NCBI GenBank assembly: GCA_024231955.1
Contig: JAAEPZ010000538.1
Coordinates: forward strand, 1-64,000
Origin: a bacterium
Lineage (GTDB): Bacteria; Krumholzibacteriota; Krumholzibacteriia; JACNKJ01
DNA: 64,000 nucleotides
Direction: 5' to 3'
Of this stretch, positions 18,328 to 26,721 are shown one piece after another (within the stretch, counting starts at the first letter, position 1; the number at the start of each line of letters is the position of its first letter). The notes beneath the pieces are model-generated. The model had not been told where the DNA came from, did no database searches, and worked only from the letters and a program-made list of their open reading frames with translations. Position numbers and translations under genes: made by a program.

Positions 18328-19320
18328 CTACATGATGACCGAAAAACCGAGCACCAGACGGTAGCGCTCCTTGCCCTCGGCGCCCTGCTGGAGGGCATCC
18401 TCGTTGAGGTCGGTCCAGATGGGCCGTTTGATGCCCAGAGCGAGACTGGTCGATCCGTAGAAGACGCGGAAGCCGGGCAGTGCGTAGAGCATGGCGCCGC
18501 CGGTGGCCTCATCGCCCTCGCCGTCGCTTTCGTCCCGACCCAGCTTGAGGTAGTTGAGTTCGAAATTGGCGTCGAGACGGAACTTGTGCTCGCTTGAGGC
18601 GGCCAGCCGCCAGGTCGCCGCCGCATTACCCCGCAGCTCATCCCCGAAACGAACCTTGGCGCCGTCGGCATATACGTATTCGCGGAAGGTGATCCAGGAG
18701 GCATCGAGGACGCCGGTCAGGCGACCGCCGAACTGCTTGGTCGTGGTCAGACCCAGCGACCAGGACGGCTTGCCGAAGCCGAGGGACATGCCGGGGTCGA
18801 TCTCGCCGTCGCTGTTCCCGACGTTCGCCTCGCCGGTGGGGAGAGTGCAGCCGCCGTACACCGTGAAGTGCCAGTCCTCCAGGTCATCCATGCTCTCGAC
18901 TGCGGGGACCGGACGCAGACCCTGATCATACTTGAAGCCGAACACCGCCAGCAGGCTCATGTCGGCGAAGCCGGCGGTGTTGTATGAGTTGTCCTCCACC
19001 CGCTTGGCGTTGAACGGCAGTATGACGTACGCCGAGAGCCAGGGCCTGAATCCGTAGCCGAGACCGTACATCCAGAAGGCGTTCGTGTCCCCCTCGTCGT
19101 CCGTTGCAGGGGTGAACTTGTCGAACCGGGCCTGATCGAGTTTGAGGAGGGCGAGGACGCCCCCCGTCGGCAGCGTGGCCGAGGAGGAGGTTTCGATGGG
19201 CGCCCCAGGACCCTCGAGACCGGCTACACCCAATGAGGCGACGCCGTGATGAGCCATTGACGTCAGGGGCGCAGCGAGAATGATGAGGATCAGGATCGGG
19301 ATTGTGCGGATCTGTTTCAT
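18328..19320 (-). CDS. Outer-membrane beta-barrel protein in nickel operon, candidate metal channel
   Basis: A 330-residue exported protein. The signal peptide ends TSMA, giving a predicted mature N-terminus HHGVASLG. The rest alternates polar and hydrophobic residues in short strands and fits the transporter/phenol-degradation-type barrel family often found beside metal-transport genes. It ends in a hydrophobic strand (YRLVLGFSVIM). It lies between nikL and nikM with a four-base overlap upstream, so it belongs to the operon. A role in moving nickel across the outer membrane is inferred from position. TonB-box or plug features are not visible, so a passive channel is likelier. Confidence 0.7.
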   Translation of the reverse strand: MKQIRTIPILILIILAAPLTSMAHHGVASLGVAGLEGPGAPIETSSSATLPTGGVLALLKLDQARFDKFTPATDDEGDTNAFWMYGLGYGFRPWLSAYVILPFNAKRVEDNSYNTAGFADMSLLAVFGFKYDQGLRPVPAVESMDDLEDWHFTVYGGCTLPTGEANVGNSDGEIDPGMSLGFGKPSWSLGLTTTKQFGGRLTGVLDASWITFREYVYADGAKVRFGDELRGNAAATWRLAASSEHKFRLDANFELNYLKLGRDESDGEGDEATGGAMLYALPGFRVFYGSTSLALGIKRPIWTDLNEDALQQGAEGKERYRLVLGFSVIM

Positions 19321-19754
19321 TGTCTTCTCCTTAATGTCAGTGCAAGGATGCCGAAGATACCGAAGAGGAGGGCCAGGCTGGTGATCGGTTTGGCGAACCT
19401 CTCGAAAAGGGGACGGCCAATTGGCGCGACGTCGGTCGTCAGCTGCACCGGAATGGTGAGATTGACGCCGTGGCCATCCTCCGAGGAGGCTCGGAAGCGC
19501 CAGTCGCCGTCGCGGTCGGGCAGGATGATCACCCGGCCGTGGGCGTCGGTGTATCCGCTCTGGAAGGGGATCTCCTCTCCCGGCGGAAGCAGGCTGTAGC
19601 TCTCGTAGTCGAACGGCGAACCGTCGCCGTGGAACAGCGAGATGATCACCACGGTCTCATCCGCGCCAGGGCTGGAGATCTCATGATGGAGTTCGTGGGC
19701 GTGGCCTGCCGAGGTCAGGAGCAGCAGGAGAGCTAAAGGCAGGAGACGGGTCAT
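19317..19754 (-). CDS. NikL-like periplasmic/membrane accessory protein of the nickel transporter
   Basis: A 145-residue protein with a signal peptide (LLPLALLLLLTSAGHA), then HELHHE at the predicted mature start. A beta-rich domain of about 80 residues resembles carboxypeptidase-regulatory/transthyretin folds (GYTDAHGRVIILPDRDGDWRF). One C-terminal membrane helix (ITSLALLFGIFGILALTLRR) anchors it. The layout fits the NikL component described for some ECF nickel systems in place of NikN. Its start and stop overlap both neighbours by four bases. Confidence 0.65.
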   Translation of the reverse strand: MTRLLPLALLLLLTSAGHAHELHHEISSPGADETVVIISLFHGDGSPFDYESYSLLPPGEEIPFQSGYTDAHGRVIILPDRDGDWRFRASSEDGHGVNLTIPVQLTTDVAPIGRPLFERFAKPITSLALLFGIFGILALTLRRRQ

Positions 19755-20476
19755 CGTTCCTCCAGTTCCAGGTTGAGGTTGGCGGTGTGCCTGGTTTCGT
19801 CGGCGCGGGGCGAGTCGAGCGGCAGGGTCAGTCCGGCCTGGATGATCTGCGGACCGGTATGACGCAGCCTGATGTTGATGCGGCCGTTGCCGTCGCTTAA
19901 ACCGCGTGGTCGACCGTCGCAGGATACGGTTGCCCCCTCTACCGGCTGTCCCAGGTAGGTGACCAGCAGACGCAGCTTGTCGCCGGGCCGACAGACGAAG
20001 GGATCATTCAAAGGGGTTAGTTCCAGCCATTGGGTCAGGGGGGAGGCCAGAGGTTCAGTCCAGATGTTCAGCCGTTTGACGCTCTCGATCGATAGCCAGC
20101 TGGAGAGTTCGTCCGCGATCTCGTCGGCCGGCAGGTTGCGGGTTCCGAACGGGGTCTTGCACCAGGCGCCTGTCGAGGTGAGGATGCAGAGAGCGGCGGC
20201 ATCCCCCCTGATCTCGATGGGTGACGAATCGCTCGATTCTATAGCCACAGAGCACGCCAAGGCGTCAAATGCCAGGATCTTCAGAACCGTGTCCGGCGCA
20301 TATCCGTCGGTCGCTTGGTGGTGATCATGACCGTCGGGGTGCCCATAGCACAGAAGGTGTCCACCCTCCACGCTCTCTAGCCGCAGGTCATGCGCCGCAA
20401 CGGGGAGGGGGGTATTGACGATGAATATCAGTCCCAGTATTACGAATCGTGAGATCATAATACCTATTAAGTACAT
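19751..20476 (-). CDS. NikK-like DUF4198 periplasmic protein, first gene of the nickel operon
   Basis: A 241-residue exported protein. The signal peptide ends PVAA, so the mature form starts HDLRLES. A His-rich cluster (CYGHPDGHDHH) follows, then beta-rich Ig-like segments including QPVEGATVSCDGRPRGLSDGNG, as in DUF4198/NikK proteins. AGGTGAT just before the ATG at 20476 supports this start; an ATG six codons later (20458) is the alternative. It probably binds nickel in the periplasm and passes it to NikM, by analogy with NikK. It is divergent from the nitroreductase gene. Confidence 0.7.
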   Translation of the reverse strand: MYLIGIMISRFVILGLIFIVNTPLPVAAHDLRLESVEGGHLLCYGHPDGHDHHQATDGYAPDTVLKILAFDALACSVAIESSDSSPIEIRGDAAALCILTSTGAWCKTPFGTRNLPADEIADELSSWLSIESVKRLNIWTEPLASPLTQWLELTPLNDPFVCRPGDKLRLLVTYLGQPVEGATVSCDGRPRGLSDGNGRINIRLRHTGPQIIQAGLTLPLDSPRADETRHTANLNLELEER

Positions 20477-20538
20477 TCATCACCTGCAATCAAGGGGAAG
20501 ATGGTATGTTCATCCCCAAACCCGAATGAGGAGGGGCG

Positions 20539-21321
20539 ATGATTTCCAATCCCGTGATTGATGCCATGATGAAAAGAGCCTCGTTGCGCGCCTATCGTGA
20601 CGAGATGCCATCGGATGAGGTGATCGAAACCGTAGCCAGGGCGGGGCAGCAGGCGCCTTTCGCCTTCCAGTGCTGCAGCATGATCCTGAAACGGAGCGGG
20701 AAGCATCCCTGGGGTGCGCCGATCAATTTCATCATCTGCGCCGACACCCATCGCATGCGTCTCATTGCGGAGAAGCGCGGTAAGGAGATCCGGATGAACG
20801 ATCTCACGCTTCTGCTTTTCGCCATGCAGGATGCCGCATATATGGCGCAGAACATGGTGATTGCCGCCGAATCGCTGGGCATGGGCAGCTGTTACATCGG
20901 GTCCGCCCCGTTCCAGGCCAGAAAGCTGATTGAGTCATGTCAACTTCCCAAAGGTGTATTTCCGCTCGTGATGCTCGTGATGGGATATCCGGCGGAGGAG
21001 AAACCGCCGCGGCCACGCTATCCCCTGCGGTTCTCGCTGTTCGAGGATGTCTATCCCGAACTGAGTGATGCCGATATCGACGAGGCAATGCAGCGGATGG
21101 ATGAGGGTTACCTGGCCCAGGACTACTACAGGGGGAACAACAACAGGATCAGACTGGAGGAGGGTGAGGATACCGTGCCCGACGGGGAGTATTCCTGGAC
21201 GGAGCATATCTCACGGAAGATGCAGTGGGAGCCGGATCAGGCGTCTATGTTGTCCAAATTGCGCGCCTGCGGGTTCGATCTTGGGGATGTCGAAGCCGGG
21301 GATACCTCTCCTCGCGAATGA
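20539..21321 (+). CDS. Nitroreductase-family FMN oxidoreductase
   Basis: A 260-residue nitroreductase-fold protein. GAGGAGGGG precedes the ATG. The N-terminal RASLRAYRDEMPSDEVIETV is the FMN-phosphate-binding start of the family. A central helix-rich dimer region (DAAYMAQNMVIAAESLGMGSCYIG) and VMLVMGYPAE are also typical. The C-terminal 70 residues (DYYRGNNNRIRL onward) extend beyond the minimal fold, as in NfsA/FRP-type flavin reductases. The substrate is unknown. It is divergent from the nickel operon across 62 bases but has no obvious functional link to it. Confidence 0.85.
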   Translation: MISNPVIDAMMKRASLRAYRDEMPSDEVIETVARAGQQAPFAFQCCSMILKRSGKHPWGAPINFIICADTHRMRLIAEKRGKEIRMNDLTLLLFAMQDAAYMAQNMVIAAESLGMGSCYIGSAPFQARKLIESCQLPKGVFPLVMLVMGYPAEEKPPRPRYPLRFSLFEDVYPELSDADIDEAMQRMDEGYLAQDYYRGNNNRIRLEEGEDTVPDGEYSWTEHISRKMQWEPDQASMLSKLRACGFDLGDVEAGDTSPRE

Positions 21322-21379
21322 CGAGAGGTTCGATTCCGCTTCCGGGATTGATGTTGGAGCTGTGTACGCCGGCTCTGAA

Positions 21380-21405
21380 GGTTACGAAGTTACGATACTG
21401 TAACC
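21380..21405 (+). promoter_or_regulatory. Inverted repeat upstream of the aminotransferase gene
   Basis: GGTTAC (21380-21385) and GTAACC (21400-21405) are inverted around 14 bases that contain another GTTAC. The site lies 100 bases before the aminotransferase start. It could be an operator or a weak hairpin; no regulator can be named. Confidence 0.25.
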
Positions 21406-21507
21406 CGCCATGGGTCGGATTTACTGACCGGTGATCGCCAGAATCGAGTTGGTCGCGCCATCCAATCGCATGAAGCGAGATGGCGAAGATCGGCATAAAG
21501 GAGTGCA

Positions 21508-22677
21508 ATGCCGAAGCCGGCGGATTTCAGGGACAGGGTATTCAAACCAACAATCTTCAACAGGATCAGCGAGATCGCAGCCGCCGGTTCAGATGGCGGA
21601 CGTGAACTTATAACTCTTCATCAGGGCGACACCTGGCATGATTTGCCGCCGGAATTAAATCAACCACTTGAGCATGAGCCCTGGGATGCCCGTTATTCGC
21701 GCTATGGCGATACCCTCGGTGAACCGGTGCTGCGCGAACGCCTGATCGCCAAGCTGCAAACCCGGAATCGGCTGCCCGTCACGGATCCTGGGCAGATTCA
21801 ACTGACTCACGGGGCGATAGGCGGACTGTTTCTGATCATGCAGCAATTGCTGGAGACGGGGGATGAGATCCTGGTATTGTCGCCGGAGTGGACCTACCTG
21901 AAGGTCGTTGCACAGACTGCACGCGTGGAGTTGGTGGAGGCACCCTTCTTTGATCGTGTGCAGGGCTTGACCGGGGATGAGATTATCGCGCTCATTGAGC
22001 CGTTTTGCACCGAGCGTACCCGAGCGATCTACTTCAATAATCCCAATAATCCCACCGGCACGATGCTGCGTCCCCTGCAAATACAGGCAATTGCGGACTT
22101 CGCCCACGCCCGTGATCTCTGGGTGATCTCGGATGAAGCCTACGAGGATTTCGTCTGGGCCGATGTCGAATACGTCAGCATCGGTTCACTGCCGGGGATG
22201 TTCGAGCGCACAGTCAGCGTTTTCAGCTTCTCGAAAAGTTGCGCGGCGGCGGGGCTGCGTCTGGGGTATGTCGCCGCACCTCTTGGGGTAATCGCAACCC
22301 TGAACCCCGGACAGGTCGGGGTATGCTATGAGCCCAACCGTCCCGCTCAGGTGGCGGCGATCCGCGGAGTGGAGCGGGCGGCGGCAATCCGAACCCGATT
22401 GCGCGATTCCTATCGGGCGGGGCTGGCCGCGACACTTGATCACCTGCGTGAACCTCATCTGGCTCCCGAGGGTGCTTATTATGTGTTTATCGATCTGCGT
22501 GAGCGTTGGGCGGGCCTTTCGGAAACTGAAAAAGTGGAGCGGATGATCATGGCCGGCGTCACTGTCAGTCCGGGAGAGTATTTTGGGGCGGCCTATGATG
22601 GCTGGGTCCGTTTCTGCTATACGGCCGAGCAACCCTGTGTTGTTGCCGAGGCGGCTAAACGGGTCAGCGATCTCTGA
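21508..22677 (+). CDS. Class I/II PLP-dependent aminotransferase
   Basis: A 389-residue fold-type I aminotransferase. AAGGAG lies seven bases before the ATG. The PLP-binding order is clear: THGAIGGLFL (phosphate-binding turn), NNPNNPTGTML (Asn contacting the cofactor), SDEAYEDF (Asp to the pyridine nitrogen), SFSKSCAAAGLRLGY with the Schiff-base Lys, and a C-terminal Arg in WVRFCYT for the substrate carboxylate. Amino-acid specificity cannot be told. It stands alone between a nitroreductase and a sensor kinase. Confidence 0.9.
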   Translation: MPKPADFRDRVFKPTIFNRISEIAAAGSDGGRELITLHQGDTWHDLPPELNQPLEHEPWDARYSRYGDTLGEPVLRERLIAKLQTRNRLPVTDPGQIQLTHGAIGGLFLIMQQLLETGDEILVLSPEWTYLKVVAQTARVELVEAPFFDRVQGLTGDEIIALIEPFCTERTRAIYFNNPNNPTGTMLRPLQIQAIADFAHARDLWVISDEAYEDFVWADVEYVSIGSLPGMFERTVSVFSFSKSCAAAGLRLGYVAAPLGVIATLNPGQVGVCYEPNRPAQVAAIRGVERAAAIRTRLRDSYRAGLAATLDHLREPHLAPEGAYYVFIDLRERWAGLSETEKVERMIMAGVTVSPGEYFGAAYDGWVRFCYTAEQPCVVAEAAKRVSDL

Positions 22678-22796
22678 GTATTCTCAAACATGGGCATACA
22701 GACTCTGCTCGTCGGTGAAGTAATTCGGAAACAGTCCCTCTGTAGCTAACGAAATTCTTTTCATATTTCTATATTTGTGCTACAAATGTGTCATAA

Positions 22797-25169
22797 ATGT
22801 CATCCGAGTTTGTCGGCCAGCTTGAGAGGCGGTGTATCGTGTTCTCACAAATGAGAATCCGAACCAGAATAATCCTGCTCTTTATTGCCATGACGACCTC
22901 AATCTGTCTGCTCTACTCCATCATCTCTATCCATTCTCAGAAAAACTCGTTGCTGGCCAGGGTTGATGCGACTCTCGAAATGGCTGCACGGAGCGCTGAG
23001 AAGGTTGCCGGGGAGGGCTATCACGATGAGATAACCGGCATGAACAGAGAGGCTGTCGATCGCTTCAATCTGTTGGTGAACCAGTTTGACACCTTCTGTC
23101 AGGATCTTGATCTGAGTTACATCTGGAGCGTGATGCGACATAAGGGTGAGATCGTGTTCACGACCGCAACCCATAGCGACAAGCAGGATCATCAATCGGA
23201 ATGCGCCACATTCCTGGAGATACACAGCAATCCCGAGATCTACGTGCAGGCGCTCGATACGCAGGTGAGTGAATTCAGTACTTTCGATGACAAGTGGGGC
23301 AAGGGGCGGATGGCGTTAATCCCCTATCGCGATAAGCACGGACGTCCCTACCTGTTTGCGGCAAGCGTACAGCTGGGTGATCTGGCTGCCCTCCAGCGGA
23401 GCAATGTGCTCAATGCGATCCTGCTCAGCCTGGCCATCGGCAGTGTGGCCGTTCTGTTGAGCCTGTTCCTTGCACGCTCTCTCACGAAACCGATTTCGGA
23501 CATCACCGCAGAGGCGGAGCGGATTGCCAAGGGCGATTTCACCGCAAAAGTGGAGGATGTCGGCATGGCGGAGATCGCCACTCTTGCGACCAGTTTCAAT
23601 GTGATGACCGATGCCATTCGGCGTCAAGTTGAGGAGTTGCGCGCGGGGGAGGAGAACCTCCGCATTACCCTCAACTCGATAGGTGATGCCGTCATCGCCA
23701 CCGACAGTGCGGGACGGATCACCAAGATGAATCCCGTTGCCGAGGATCTGGTCGGTTGGCAGCTTGAGGAGGCGCAGGGGAAGCTGCTGCCTGAGGTATT
23801 CCGAATCGTCAATTCACGAACTCGGAAGATTGTGGAGAATCCGGTTGAGAAAGTGCTCCGTTTGGGGCAGGTCGTGGGGATGGCCAATCACACCATCCTG
23901 ATCTCTCGCGATGGAACCGAGTGGCAAATCGCCGACAGTGGAGCGCCGATCAGGAGCGTCGCCGGCACTATCGAGGGTGTGATTCTCGTTTTCAGGGATG
24001 TGACCAAAGAGATGTCGGCGGCGGAGGAGATGAGACAATCACAGAAAATGCAGGCGATCGGGCAACTGGCCGGCGGCGTGGCGCATGATTTCAATAATCT
24101 GCTCTCTGCAATCATGGGCAACGCCGAGCTTCTCTGCATGAAGCTGGACGAGGATTCGGAGCTTCTCGGCTTCGCCCGCCAGATCTTCCAGGCGTCATGT
24201 CGTGCAGAGGAGTTGACGCAGCAACTGCTGGTCTTCTCACGCAAGGGACCACTGAAGAGTGCGAGCATCAATATTCATACCATGACCAAAGAGGTCGTCA
24301 ATCTTCTCAATCATGCGGTCGATCGCAGGATCACGCTTACGACGAACCTGCAAGCCGAGTCCTGCCACATCGAGGGGGATTCCACTCAACTTCAGAACGC
24401 CATCCTCAATCTTGGACTCAATGCGAGGGATGCAATGAAGAATGGTGGCGATATCATTTTCACCACCCGCAATCTGTCGCTGGATGCCGATTTCTGTAAG
24501 GCGCAATCCGATCCGATCGAACCGGGCCCCTTCCTTGAGATGGCGGTGTCCGACTCGGGTCAGGGGATGAGCACGGAGATCATCAAGCATATCTTCGAGC
24601 CGTTCTTCTCGACCAAGAAACCCGGGGAGGGGACCGGCCTGGGCCTGGCCGCCGTCCACGGGTGTGTCCTGGCTCACAATGGATTGATCCAGGTCTACAG
24701 CCGCATCGGCGAGGGCAGTGTCTTCAAGATTTTGCTGCCGATATCAACGGTTGACGAACCGAAGGTTCTGGAGGATGTGAACCTCAATCAGGGCGAGGGC
24801 GTGGTGATGATTGTGGATGATGAGGAGCTTGTCCGTAATTTCTCGGCGACCGCGTTACGCAATCTCGGCTACAAGGTGCTGACCTGTGTCGACGGCAACG
24901 AAGCTGTTGATATCTATCGCAACAGTGATTGCCGGATTGATATCGTCGTGCTCGACATGATCATGCCGAGCATGAGTGGTGAGGATACCTACCGCCTGCT
25001 GAAAGCGATCGACCCGAATGTGCGGGTACTGCTTTCATCGGGATTCACCGGAGGTGAAACGGCGGCGCAACTCATTGAAGATGGCGCACTTGACTTCCTG
25101 CAGAAGCCGTACAGGATAGCCGAACTCGCCGCGCAGATCGCCAAATATATTTCAGCGGCTTTGGTCTGA
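22797..25169 (+). CDS. Membrane hybrid histidine kinase (sensor-HAMP-PAS-HisKA-HATPase-REC)
   Basis: A 790-residue sensor kinase. TM1 is at about 24-44 and TM2 at about 205-228, enclosing an extracytoplasmic sensor of about 160 residues. A HAMP (to about 280) and a PAS (about 285-400, [21 protein letters not shown]) follow. The phospho-acceptor His lies in [11 protein letters not shown] near 426. The ATPase has the N box ([11 protein letters not shown]), G1 (VSDSGQGM) and [11 protein letters not shown]-terminal receiver domain has its Asp in [12 protein letters not shown] near 719. The start is uncertain: no good ribosome site precedes 22797, and an in-frame GTG at 22839 follows GAGAGGCGG. 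The signal is unknown. The nearest regulator gene is at 26722. Confidence 0.9.
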   Translation: MSSEFVGQLERRCIVFSQMRIRTRIILLFIAMTTSICLLYSIISIHSQKNSLLARVDATLEMAARSAEKVAGEGYHDEITGMNREAVDRFNLLVNQFDTFCQDLDLSYIWSVMRHKGEIVFTTATHSDKQDHQSECATFLEIHSNPEIYVQALDTQVSEFSTFDDKWGKGRMALIPYRDKHGRPYLFAASVQLGDLAALQRSNVLNAILLSLAIGSVAVLLSLFLARSLTKPISDITAEAERIAKGDFTAKVEDVGMAEIATLATSFNVMTDAIRRQVEELRAGEENLRITLNSIGDAVIATDSAGRITKMNPVAEDLVGWQLEEAQGKLLPEVFRIVNSRTRKIVENPVEKVLRLGQVVGMANHTILISRDGTEWQIADSGAPIRSVAGTIEGVILVFRDVTKEMSAAEEMRQSQKMQAIGQLAGGVAHDFNNLLSAIMGNAELLCMKLDEDSELLGFARQIFQASCRAEELTQQLLVFSRKGPLKSASINIHTMTKEVVNLLNHAVDRRITLTTNLQAESCHIEGDSTQLQNAILNLGLNARDAMKNGGDIIFTTRNLSLDADFCKAQSDPIEPGPFLEMAVSDSGQGMSTEIIKHIFEPFFSTKKPGEGTGLGLAAVHGCVLAHNGLIQVYSRIGEGSVFKILLPISTVDEPKVLEDVNLNQGEGVVMIVDDEELVRNFSATALRNLGYKVLTCVDGNEAVDIYRNSDCRIDIVVLDMIMPSMSGEDTYRLLKAIDPNVRVLLSSGFTGGETAAQLIEDGALDFLQKPYRIAELAAQIAKYISAALV

Positions 25170-25183
25170 GTTGTCGATGGTGA

Positions 25184-26362
25184 TCAACCCCGGCTATAGT
25201 GTTTCGGGTACAGGGCGTAGAACATGATTGCCCGCAGCATGTCCTCCTCACTGACCCTGTCGTCGACGGAGTGTGTGTACGCCTCAAGTGCGGGACCGAA
25301 ACCCAGCGATGGGATACCCTCGAGACCGGCGGTGTAGACGCCGTTGGTCGAGAAGGTCCAGCGACTTACCGCCGGACGATGCCCCAGCGCCTCCTCGGCG
25401 GCGGCGACCCCCGCTTGAACCGAAGCGTGATCTTCGGGCAGCGTCCAGGTGGGATAATACTTCTCCATCTTGACCTCCTTGCCCGTCCAGCCCTTGGCCT
25501 CATGCACAAGAACCTCGACATCGGCCTCGATCCCCGTTGCTTCGACTATATCGCGAATCTCCTGCAACGCACTCTCGCGGGTCTCCCCGGCGGTCAATCG
25601 GCGATCCATGAATATCTCACACAGATCGGGGACTGCATTGAGGCTGGGACCGGAGCCGGTCACCTTTGTCACGGCGACGGTGCCCTTACCGAGGAAGGGG
25701 TCGTCCTTGAGTTTGTCGTTCAGCGCCTCGATCCCCTCGATGATGCGGGTCATCTTGTAGATGGCGTTGCAGCCGCGCTCCGGGGCGCTGGCGTGGCAAC
25801 TCTCGCCGCGGGTGATGACCTTGATCTCCATGCGGCCGCGATGGCCGCGGTAGACATCAAGATCGGTGCACTCGGAGAGCAGAACGACGTCGGGGCGGAT
25901 ATTGTTTTCACCGATGATGGTTTTGAAGGCGATGCCGTCGCAATCCTCCTCCATGGCGCTGCCCACGACATAAAGCGTTACGTCCTCCGGCAGGTTCCTC
26001 TTCGCCAGGGACGCACCATAGAGGATGGAGACCAGGCCGCCCTTGTTGTCGCTCGCTCCACGGCCCCAGACCCAACCATCCTCCTGTTTGCCGCAGTAGG
26101 GATCATGCGCCCAGGCCTCAGGGTCGCCAATGCCGACAGTGTCTATGTGGGCATCGTACATGATTTTACGTGGACCGTTACCGATCCTGCCGATTACCGA
26201 ACCGAAGGAGTCGATACTCACTTCGTCATAGTCCAGCGACACCATCTGGCGGGCTATCTTGCGAGCGACCTCCTCCTCCTCGCCACTCAGGGAGGGGGTC
26301 AGGATGATGGTCCTGAGGAAATTGATGGCATCGGGGAGGATATTCCTGGCTTTGGTTTCCAT
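25184..26362 (-). CDS. ygeY: YgeY-type M20 peptidase/amidohydrolase, selenium-metabolism-linked
   Basis: A 392-residue zinc hydrolase of the M20/ArgE/DapE family, closest in my reading to YgeY. Metal-site motifs are MYDAHIDTVG, GRGASDNKGG, AMEEDCDG and a late THSVDDRVSEED. The chosen ATG (METKARN) gives YgeY-like length; upstream in-frame codons are not supported by a ribosome site. YgeY homologues occur with selenium-dependent molybdenum hydroxylase genes and have been tied to anaerobic purine/urate breakdown. The rest of such a set lies at 41.6-51 kb. It converges on the hybrid kinase with only 14 bases between stops. Confidence 0.82.
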   Translation of the reverse strand: METKARNILPDAINFLRTIILTPSLSGEEEEVARKIARQMVSLDYDEVSIDSFGSVIGRIGNGPRKIMYDAHIDTVGIGDPEAWAHDPYCGKQEDGWVWGRGASDNKGGLVSILYGASLAKRNLPEDVTLYVVGSAMEEDCDGIAFKTIIGENNIRPDVVLLSECTDLDVYRGHRGRMEIKVITRGESCHASAPERGCNAIYKMTRIIEGIEALNDKLKDDPFLGKGTVAVTKVTGSGPSLNAVPDLCEIFMDRRLTAGETRESALQEIRDIVEATGIEADVEVLVHEAKGWTGKEVKMEKYYPTWTLPEDHASVQAGVAAAEEALGHRPAVSRWTFSTNGVYTAGLEGIPSLGFGPALEAYTHSVDDRVSEEDMLRAIMFYALYPKHYSRG

Positions 26363-26721
26363 TTCTCGGCCGCCTTTTCGATCACGGATGTATGGGGTTC
26401 TTCCAATACTGTGTTGTATCGCCTGATCCGGGGTTATACTCGACACAGAGACAGTCATGTATCCCTACACGATATGAAGCTCGGTGATTGTCTTCAAGGT
26501 ATGGAGGTGCATTTAGGGGTTTCAAAAATGCAATAATTGCGCTATTCTTTCATACTTGTAACTGGAGCTTTTTCGCGACACTATGCTATTGTAGCTAGGT
26601 GATGTTCAAGTTATCTTACTGGTTGTCTGGTGAGAATTTAGTCTAGTGCGGATGGGCTTGTGTCGAATACTTAAATATCATCTTAGCGCAACTACACGGG
26701 TGCCATCGAAATGGGGATTCA
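26363..26721. other. Divergent intergenic region (359 bp)
   Basis: This separates the YgeY-type gene from the NtrC-like regulator gene. It must hold both promoters. AT content rises between about 26520 and 26690. I see no gene, no strong hairpin, no -24/-12 sigma-54 promoter, and no convincing -35/-10 pair. Confidence 0.4.

Noticed and set aside
20459..20538. Possible NikR operator before nikK
   Set aside because: Only weak symmetry and a bulged GGGG/CCCC hairpin were seen; not enough to call a site.
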